Part shown: positions 51,787 through 57,111 of the stretch, piece after piece | Position numbering within the stretch: position 1 is the stretch's first letter | Layout of the letters: each line of letters begins with the position of its first letter | Source: Acidimicrobiales bacterium | Lineage (GTDB): Bacteria; Actinomycetota; Acidimicrobiia; Acidimicrobiales; MedAcidi-G1 | Assembly: GCA_029245675.1 (NCBI GenBank) | Contig: JAQWOV010000009.1 | Coordinates: forward strand, 1 to 57,111 | DNA length: 57,111 nt | Reading direction: 5' to 3' | Notes under the pieces: generated by a model | Told to the model about the DNA's origin: nothing | The model's database searches: none | Seen by the model: the letters and a program-made list of their open reading frames with translations, nothing else | Made by a program: the position numbers and the translations under genes

Positions 51787-52220
51787 ACCTCAATCGTTAC
51801 TGTAGATGGCCCATCGTTGACTAACTCAACCTTCATGTAAGCTCTGAACTTTCCCGCTGCAACTTTGAAGCCTTCTTCGCGTAAAGCTTTGATGATTTCT
51901 TCAATAAGTGGTTCAGCCTGTTCTGGTTGAGCGGCAGCAATCCATGATGGACGATTACCACGAGAAGTATTGCCATAAAGTGTGAACTGGCTAATAACTA
52001 ATACCTCTGACTTTGTATCAAGTAGCGAAAGATTCATCAAACCTTCCGAATCATCGAAAATTCTTAGTTTGCTAATTTTCTTTGCAATTCTTCTTGATTC
52101 TTCCATTCCATCCGTGTGGGTAACCCCTACAAATACGCATAATCCTGAGCCGATAGAACCAATAATTTCGTCTTCTACCGTCACTTTTGCGTGTTCAACT
52201 CGCTGTATCAAAGCTCTCAT
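51783..52220 (-). CDS. dtd: D-aminoacyl-tRNA deacylase
   Basis: Removes D-amino acids (and glycine) mischarged on tRNA. The 145-residue protein has the DTD motifs SQFTLYGNTSRG and the C-terminal VNDGPSTVTIEV (cross-subunit GPxT motif). The start MRALIQRVEHAKV is the conserved beginning of the family. TACCTT lies 7 nt upstream, supporting a leaderless start here rather than the ATG 17 codons upstream. The stop overlaps that of lnt by 4 bp (TTAA). Confidence 0.93.
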   Translation of the reverse strand: MRALIQRVEHAKVTVEDEIIGSIGSGLCVFVGVTHTDGMEESRRIAKKISKLRIFDDSEGLMNLSLLDTKSEVLVISQFTLYGNTSRGNRPSWIAAAQPEQAEPLIEEIIKALREEGFKVAAGKFRAYMKVELVNDGPSTVTIEV

Positions 52221-52227
52221 GTGACAA

Positions 52228-52233
52228 AAGGTA
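52228..52233 (-). promoter_or_regulatory. Leaderless -10 element for dtd
   Basis: Minus-strand TACCTT seven nt before the ATG at 52220. It fixes the dtd start, because the longer open frame would include this element. Confidence 0.5.
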
Positions 52234-52280
52234 CAAGTTACCAGCGAGTAATCATCAAAAAGTGCCGCCACAATTGATAA

Positions 52281-53558
52281 ATGAGTAATAACGAAAAGTC
52301 TTCAGTGGGTATTGACGATCCATTGCGTATTGCTTTTTTGGCTTATCGCGGTAAACCCCATTGTGGCGGTCAAGGTGTATATACCCGACATCTAACTAAA
52401 GCTCTTACAGGTTTAGGTCACCATGTTGAAGTATTTGCCGGACAGCCTTACCCAGTTCTTGACGAAAGCGTTCCGTTGACCCCTTTGAAAAGTCTTGACC
52501 TTTACAACGACCACTTTCCAATGCGGAAGGCAAGAATTTGGGAACTAAAGACCAAATGGGATTTTTTAGAATCCTTTTCTTTCAATACCGGTAATTTTTC
52601 CGAGCCAATGGCTTTTAGCATGCGTGCTTGGAGTCATCTTGCTAAACGTAGAGATGACTTTGATTTAGTGCATGATAACCAGTGCCTAGGTTGGGGTTTA
52701 CTTCTAATGCAGAATCGTTTGAATCTTCCTGTACTTTCAACTATCCACCACCCAATCACCGTAGATCGCCGTCTTGAAATTGAACATGCTCGGGGATTGA
52801 TTGAAAGAATCGGGAAACGTCGTTGGTATGCATTCACGAAAATGCAGACACAAGTGGCAAAAAGAATGGAACGAGTAATGACTGTTTCAGAATCTTCTAA
52901 AACAGACATAGTGGCCGACCATAAAGTTGATCCTGACCGTGTTCATGTCGTGCCAGTTGGTGTTGACCCTGATTTGTTCTTACCTATGAAGAATGTGGAA
53001 AGAATTCCAGGAAAAATTATCACTACTGCTAGCGCTGATGTAGCTATGAAAGGATTGAAGTATCTTCTTGAAGCAATAGCGAAACTGCGCACAGAACGAC
53101 ATATCGAACTAGTAATCATTGGTCGCCAAAAAGAAGATAGTGCCAGCTCAGATGTTTTTAAGGAGTTGGGCTTAACGGACTGTGTTTCTTGGGTACATGG
53201 AGTACCTGACGAACGTATTGTTGAGTTATACAGCGAATCTGAATTAGCAATCGTCCCTTCGCTATACGAAGGTTTTTCTCTACCAGCCATTGAAGCTATG
53301 TCTTGTGGAATTCCTCTAGTTGCCACGACAGGAGGGGCTCTTCCGGAAGTAACAGGAACTCATAATGAAACCTGTTTTCAAGTCCCACCGGGCGATAGCG
53401 AAGCTCTTGCTGTCATGATCCGCTATGCGCTTGATAATCCAGAAGCCCGAAAACGTGTCGGAATGCAGGGACGTCAACGAGTGATTGACCATTGGAGTTG
53501 GCGCCATACCGCACTTCGAACCGTTGAGCAGTATCACGAACTTCTAGGGCAAAGGTAA
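52281..53558 (+). CDS. Glycosyltransferase family 4 protein
   Basis: A 425-residue GT-B retaining glycosyltransferase. The N-terminal acceptor domain begins with IAFLAYRGKPHCGGQGVYTRHLTKAL. VHVVPVGVDPDLFLP ends the linker to the donor domain. The nucleotide-sugar site is PSLYEGFSLPAIEAMSCGIPLVATTGGALPEV with the E-x7-E motif. The sugar and acceptor are unknown. A methyltransferase gene follows 6 nt downstream and a toroid protein overlaps that, a combination suggesting glycolipid or polysaccharide synthesis. Confidence 0.9.
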   Translation: MSNNEKSSVGIDDPLRIAFLAYRGKPHCGGQGVYTRHLTKALTGLGHHVEVFAGQPYPVLDESVPLTPLKSLDLYNDHFPMRKARIWELKTKWDFLESFSFNTGNFSEPMAFSMRAWSHLAKRRDDFDLVHDNQCLGWGLLLMQNRLNLPVLSTIHHPITVDRRLEIEHARGLIERIGKRRWYAFTKMQTQVAKRMERVMTVSESSKTDIVADHKVDPDRVHVVPVGVDPDLFLPMKNVERIPGKIITTASADVAMKGLKYLLEAIAKLRTERHIELVIIGRQKEDSASSDVFKELGLTDCVSWVHGVPDERIVELYSESELAIVPSLYEGFSLPAIEAMSCGIPLVATTGGALPEVTGTHNETCFQVPPGDSEALAVMIRYALDNPEARKRVGMQGRQRVIDHWSWRHTALRTVEQYHELLGQR

Positions 53559-53564
53559 CTAGTA

Positions 53565-54314
53565 ATGCTTACTGTCCGCTACGAGCGTTTACGCCTGCAA
53601 CCAAACGAAAAAGTTCTTGATCTGGGTTGCGGATTTGGACGACATGCCTACGAAGCTTTGCGCCGCGGAGCCAACGTGGTGGCATGTGATCTCGGTTACG
53701 AAGAGTTGGTTCAGGTTCGCAGTGTCGCCGCTGTCATGTGGGAAGACGGCGAAATAGATGAAGGAATCATGTTAGAGACCACGAACGGAAACGCTACTCA
53801 ACTGCCTTTCGCTGATGAATCATTTGATCGAATTATTGCATCTGAAGTTATGGAACACATTGAACAAGATCAGGAAGTATTAGGAGAGTTAGCTCGTGTT
53901 CTCCGACCTGGAGGTACTTTAGCAATAACGATTCCATCCAAATTCCCCGAAAGAGTGTGTTGGGCGCTTTCAGAGGACTATCACGCACCTAATGCTGTGG
54001 GTGGCCACGTTCGCATCTACGGGCGTACAGAACTAGAGGAGAAAATATCATCCGCCGGACTGTTTCCGCTCGGCAGCCACAAAGCGCATGCTCTGCATAG
54101 CCCGTATTGGTGGTTGAGATGCGCTATAGGCCCAAACAAAGCAATTGAAGAAAACCGGCTCGTTAAGGCGTACCACAGATTGCTGACTTGGGACATTGTA
54201 AAAGCCCCTAAACTGACCCGATGGACTGAATCGCTTTTGAACCCTCTTTTGGGTAAAAGCAAAATTGTTTACGCAGCAAAACCTGACCTGGAGAATAGCC
54301 ATGCCACTACCTGA
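53565..54314 (+). CDS. Class I SAM-dependent methyltransferase
   Basis: A 249-residue Methyltransf_11-type enzyme. Motif I is VLDLGCGFGRHAYEAL, then VVACDLGYEELVQVR (acidic residue for SAM ribose), ATQLPFADESFDRIIASEVMEHI and LARVLRPGGTLAITIPSKFP. It lies between a GT4 glycosyltransferase and a six-hairpin toroid protein and probably methylates a sugar or lipid intermediate in the same pathway. The substrate is not known. Its last 14 nt overlap the next gene. Confidence 0.88.
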   Translation: MLTVRYERLRLQPNEKVLDLGCGFGRHAYEALRRGANVVACDLGYEELVQVRSVAAVMWEDGEIDEGIMLETTNGNATQLPFADESFDRIIASEVMEHIEQDQEVLGELARVLRPGGTLAITIPSKFPERVCWALSEDYHAPNAVGGHVRIYGRTELEEKISSAGLFPLGSHKAHALHSPYWWLRCAIGPNKAIEENRLVKAYHRLLTWDIVKAPKLTRWTESLLNPLLGKSKIVYAAKPDLENSHATT

Positions 54315-55377
54315 AGTTCCAGGAGTGATTACTTCTGAAGATTTACAGTTGACAGCTTCAACGATCGCTGAATGGCAGCTTCCAAATGGAATGATCCCCT
54401 GGTTTCCAGGTGGTCATTGTGATCCATGGAATCATATAGAAGCAGCAATGGCTCTCGCATGCACCGGGCATCTAGACGAAGCAGAATCTGCTTACGAATG
54501 GCTATTACATACACAACATGAAAGTGGAGTTGGGGCTGGAGGCTGGCATCAATACTATTTATCTGACGGAATTGAAGATACGAAATTTGATGCCAACGTT
54601 ATTGCTTATATAGCTACCGGAGTTTGGCACCATTGGCTAATGACGAGAGACCGAGGATTTCTTGAACGGATGTGGTCTTCAGTTGATCAAGCCATCGAAT
54701 TTGTTCTCCGTCTACAAACTTCTAGCGGACCGATATTGTGGGCCCGTCATGAGGATGGAACGCCTTGGTCGTATGCGTTACTAACGGGCTCTTCAAGTAT
54801 CTGCCATAGTTTGAGATGCGCAATCGCTATTGGTGAAGAACTCGGGCATGACCGTCCCGATTGGGAGCTTTCTTTAGCGCATCTTGCTCACGCGATCCGA
54901 ACTAAACCGGAAGGCGCATTTGCTCCAAAAGAACGCTGGGCGATGGATTGGTATTACCCAGTTTTATCTGGAGCACTTGATAAAAAAGACACTCTGAGCC
55001 ACTTAGAAGCGCAACGGGAAAAATTTATCATTGAAGGATACGGAGTTCGCTGTGTTAGTGACCAGGACTGGGTTACGGCTGCAGAAACATGTGAATGCGC
55101 TATGGCATATTTGATCGCAGGTGACCGGACAAGCGCACTAGAACTCTTTCAAGGAGCATTAGAAATGCGTCAAGAGGACGGAAAGTGTCTTACGGGACTT
55201 GTTCAACCCGATCACATTAGTTTCCCTGAAAATGAATGCACGACCTATACGGCAGCAGCCATAATCTTGGCCGCAGACGCTATTTCTGGTTCAAGTCCTG
55301 CTTCCTCTTTATTTGTTGATCATTCAGGTCTTCCGGGCATCATTGATACGGAATCTGTTGTGAAAGAAAAAGATTAG
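54301..55377 (+). CDS. Alpha/alpha-toroid (prenyltransferase/six-hairpin glycosidase-like) protein
   Basis: 358 residues made of repeated helical hairpins with conserved tryptophans and glycines, as in terpene-cyclase and six-hairpin glycosidase folds: WQLPNGMIPWFPGGHCDPWNHIEAAMAL, then ESAYEWLLHTQ, GGWHQYY and DTKFDANVIAYIATGVWHHW, read as successive segments. No single catalytic motif identifies the reaction. Relatives are often annotated as prenyltransferases. The ATG here has GGAG 7 nt upstream; the in-frame start 12 codons earlier would deepen the overlap with the methyltransferase. It is the last gene of the GT4 operon; its stop overlaps that of the convergent methyltransferase (TTAG). 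Confidence 0.7.
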   Translation: MPLPEVPGVITSEDLQLTASTIAEWQLPNGMIPWFPGGHCDPWNHIEAAMALACTGHLDEAESAYEWLLHTQHESGVGAGGWHQYYLSDGIEDTKFDANVIAYIATGVWHHWLMTRDRGFLERMWSSVDQAIEFVLRLQTSSGPILWARHEDGTPWSYALLTGSSSICHSLRCAIAIGEELGHDRPDWELSLAHLAHAIRTKPEGAFAPKERWAMDWYYPVLSGALDKKDTLSHLEAQREKFIIEGYGVRCVSDQDWVTAAETCECAMAYLIAGDRTSALELFQGALEMRQEDGKCLTGLVQPDHISFPENECTTYTAAAIILAADAISGSSPASSLFVDHSGLPGIIDTESVVKEKD

Positions 55378-56009
55378 ATCCCTGGCCCTATTCTTCTCAA
55401 CGCTCGCAAAGAGCCTGAGACTCCAATTTCAGTAAATGCACCAGATTCAACAGCTCGTGTCCATATCTCAAATGGTGGTTGACCTCCATCAGCAGGATCA
55501 GGAAATACATCATGGATTAATAATGTTCCTCCCTCAGCGAGGTGTGGAACCCACCCTTCATAGTCCTGATGTGCGGGGTTGTGGCCATGCCCACCATCAA
55601 TGAATAGAAGCGCTAGAGGGGTGTGCCAAAGAGTAGAAATTGTTGAAGATTTTCCAACCAGAGCTACAACTGTGTCTTCAAGGTCGGCTTTCTGAATTGT
55701 TTCCCGAAAAGACGGCAGAGTATCTATTTTCCCTGTTGAAGGGTCAACCAAACTAGTGTCGTGCCATTCCCAGCCCTCTTGATTCTCTTCTGATCCGCGG
55801 TGATGGTCTAAAGCAAATAATGTGCGTTGAGACTCTTGAGCTGCTGCACCAAGATAAATAGTAGATTTGCCACAATAACTCCCTATCTCGAGATAAGGGC
55901 CATCAACCAAGACGTCCAAGGCATGTTGATAAAGCGATTTGCCTTCATCTTCGGGCATAAACCCTTTTGTAGATTCAGCTAATCTCTGTAGGTATTCTTC
56001 CATCTTCAA
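55374..56009 (-). CDS. Class I SAM-dependent methyltransferase (CmcI/Methyltransf_24-like)
   Basis: 211 residues. Motif I is PYLEIGSYCGKSTIYLGAAA, the acidic loop is LFALDHHRGSEENQEGW, and LLFIDGGHGHNPAHQDYEGW with the GGTLLIHDVFPDP motif follows. This is the group related to cephamycin methyltransferase CmcI and sugar O-methyltransferases. Metal-binding residues (Asp, His) are present. It starts with TTG in a TTGA overlap with the GtrA stop; the ATG two codons later (56003) is also possible. It is coupled to the GtrA gene, suggesting a modification of a cell-surface glycan. Confidence 0.8.
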   Translation of the reverse strand: MKMEEYLQRLAESTKGFMPEDEGKSLYQHALDVLVDGPYLEIGSYCGKSTIYLGAAAQESQRTLFALDHHRGSEENQEGWEWHDTSLVDPSTGKIDTLPSFRETIQKADLEDTVVALVGKSSTISTLWHTPLALLFIDGGHGHNPAHQDYEGWVPHLAEGGTLLIHDVFPDPADGGQPPFEIWTRAVESGAFTEIGVSGSLRALRRIGPGI

Positions 56010-56470
56010 GTAGATGTTTTAGTTAATTGGCCTTCTGCTCGGTCACCCCAGAGTAAGTGCTCCAAAACGGCAAATCGAACGATCCAAAGTAAGGCGAATG
56101 CTGCAGCATTTCCTGCCTGCATAACGAAGACATGGTCGTAGAAATTGTCTGCAATGGCTACGAAAACTGTTGAAAGAATGAGACCAGCGAAAGCTAACCC
56201 CCAAAAGGGGACGATCTCACTGACAACTTTGTGGCTGCCTCTGTCTCTTTCCCAAACATAATGTCGGCTAAGGAAATATGAAGGAATGCTGCCTGCTACT
56301 ACCGCCACTCCGTTAGCTGCTATGCCTACAAGATTGAGGTGTTCAAAGCAGATGTATAGAAGCGTTTGTCCTGTGACAACATTAACCATTGACACTCCGG
56401 CAAATCGAAACAATTTAGTTCCGTAGTTGTGGCGGAGGCGCGCTAAACGAGCAAGGAGTGCTGAGGACAT
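56006..56470 (-). CDS. GtrA-family membrane protein
   Basis: 154 residues with four transmembrane helices. The GtrA signature is FRFAGVSMVNVVTGQTLLYICF, IPSYFLSRHYVWER and GNAAAFALLWIVRFAVLEHLLW. GtrA proteins are thought to move lipid-linked sugars across the membrane. The ATG here has TAAGAT 8 nt upstream and starts the family fold; a TTG 14 codons upstream (56512) is less likely. The next gene, a methyltransferase, overlaps it. Confidence 0.85.
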   Translation of the reverse strand: MSSALLARLARLRHNYGTKLFRFAGVSMVNVVTGQTLLYICFEHLNLVGIAANGVAVVAGSIPSYFLSRHYVWERDRGSHKVVSEIVPFWGLAFAGLILSTVFVAIADNFYDHVFVMQAGNAAAFALLWIVRFAVLEHLLWGDRAEGQLTKTST

Positions 56471-56532
56471 GAAATGCAATCTTAATAGCGGATAAAGGAA
56501 AGACCGGGGCAAATAGCCATAAATCTAATGAT

Positions 56533-57111
56533 TTAGGGCCAAACTACTGGGAATAAGGGATGATTTAGCTCTTCTCCGTCCTGTAACCCGGTTACTGGAT
56601 CTTCTAATTCTGGAAATGGCGGCGATGTTTTCCATGAACGTTGAGCTCGACGAACATCATCTCCTATGTAGCGTAGAGAAACTGCTCTTCTGCCTTTTCT
56701 TGACCCCGGGGCAGCATGTAAGGAAAGAAATGAAAAGCAGATGGCGTCTCCTGGTTCAAGCGCCCAAGACCTGATTGAAAACGAATCTCTATCATTATCT
56801 ATATCCGGGACTTCTTGAAGGGCGCCCTCTGGAAACCATCGGGCTTCTTTATCTACGAACGTGCGAGGCATCATCCAAGAACCACTGTGGGTGCCAGCTA
56901 CAACCTCCATACATTCTTCTACCGGAACTGAGTCAAGTGGTATCCAGAAGGAAACTGTTTGAGTGCCATTAAGGTCGTAATAAGGCTGGTCCTGATGCCA
57001 CGGTGTGCGTTGTTGGTTACCTTTTGAGCGAATCAAAATGTGGTCATGATGAAATCTTATGGTTGAGGATTTAGTTAATAGAGATGCGACCTGAGGCAAA
57101 GAACTATTTCG
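56533..57111 (-). CDS. Phytanoyl-CoA dioxygenase (PhyH) family protein, 5' partial
   Basis: A non-heme Fe(II)/2-oxoglutarate dioxygenase. The visible 192 residues include the iron-binding HxD in PWHQDQPYYDLNG, FWIPLDSVPVEECMEVVAGTHSGSW, and the distal His and Arg region LHAAPGSRKGRRAVSLRY. The frame is open to the right edge of the window, so the N terminus is missing (family length is usually ~260-300). A TTG at 57099 is probably only an internal codon. The substrate is unknown. Confidence 0.85.
   Translation of the reverse strand, partial: RNSSLPQVASLLTKSSTIRFHHDHILIRSKGNQQRTPWHQDQPYYDLNGTQTVSFWIPLDSVPVEECMEVVAGTHSGSWMMPRTFVDKEARWFPEGALQEVPDIDNDRDSFSIRSWALEPGDAICFSFLSLHAAPGSRKGRRAVSLRYIGDDVRRAQRSWKTSPPFPELEDPVTGLQDGEELNHPLFPVVWP

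Noticed and set aside
1-57111. Prophage, insertion sequence, integrase or defence island
   Set aside because: No transposase, recombinase, phage structural or restriction-type protein was found. Gene content is ordinary chromosomal metabolism with uniform composition by eye.

Overview
This window reads as a compact stretch of chromosome from a free-living, probably marine actinobacterium of the Acidimicrobiia type. Mycothiol ligase MshC next to CysS, a TIGR03085-family mycothiol-type protein, a DUF3499 protein, an ArfA-like BON+OmpA protein and an F420-type LLM oxidoreductase are all actinobacterial hallmarks. Threonine-rich linkers on exported proteins, fairly AT-rich DNA and almost no intergenic space fit the streamlined marine lineages. 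This placement is inferred from gene content; no 16S rRNA gene is present. No phage, insertion sequence, integrase or CRISPR array was seen. No gene-free stretch exceeds about 170 bases.

Layout. 1-2461: two exported lipoproteins, one with a C-terminal cupredoxin domain and one a glycerophosphodiester phosphodiesterase. 2466-9794: acyl-CoA metabolism (two acyl-CoA synthetases, MaoC hydratase, thiolase, type B carboxylesterase). 9791-13532: a thiamine ABC importer (thiB-thiP-thiQ) behind a TPP riboswitch. 13554-16097: a GH3 beta-glucosidase with a PA14 insert. 16143-20636: an HD-only relative of CCA-adding enzyme, an ArfA-like envelope protein, an MpaB-type oxygenase, a FAD oxidoreductase and a small lipoprotein. 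20647-23054: phenylacetyl-CoA epoxidase genes in the order paaA-paaD-paaB-paaC, with a perfect 28-bp palindrome in the paaA promoter. 23145-27160: LLM oxidoreductase, DUF167, DUF2071, a small membrane protein and an Fe-S (6-4) photolyase.

27308-33684: YbaK-type deacylase, a 981-residue cytochrome P450-UbiB/ABC1 kinase fusion, tRNA-Arg(CCT), mshC and cysS. 33688-41135: acyl-CoA dehydrogenase, PQQ-like propeller, DUF3499, HAD hydrolase, AcoX-like kinase, 3-hydroxyacyl-CoA dehydrogenase, cyclophilin, a small zinc ribbon and a GNAT. 41185-46737: a MacB/FtsX-type ABC exporter and a HelD-type RNA polymerase-recycling motor. 46912-51786: an overlapping patatin-hemE-hemY-lnt operon. 51783-57111: D-aminoacyl-tRNA deacylase, a glycosyltransferase/methyltransferase/toroid-protein operon, and a methyltransferase, GtrA protein and partial PhyH dioxygenase on the opposite strand.

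The genes mostly serve heterotrophic growth on acyl and aromatic acids, vitamin scavenging, heme and thiol metabolism and envelope building. The most notable item is the P450-UbiB fusion, which suggests a self-contained machine for oxidising a membrane-embedded lipid. Other items of note are the paa operator, an Lnt homologue with serine in place of the catalytic cysteine, the CCA-type HD protein without its nucleotidyltransferase head, many apparent leaderless promoters (TANNNT 6-9 nt before the start codon), and about ten convergent gene pairs that abut or overlap at their stop codons.
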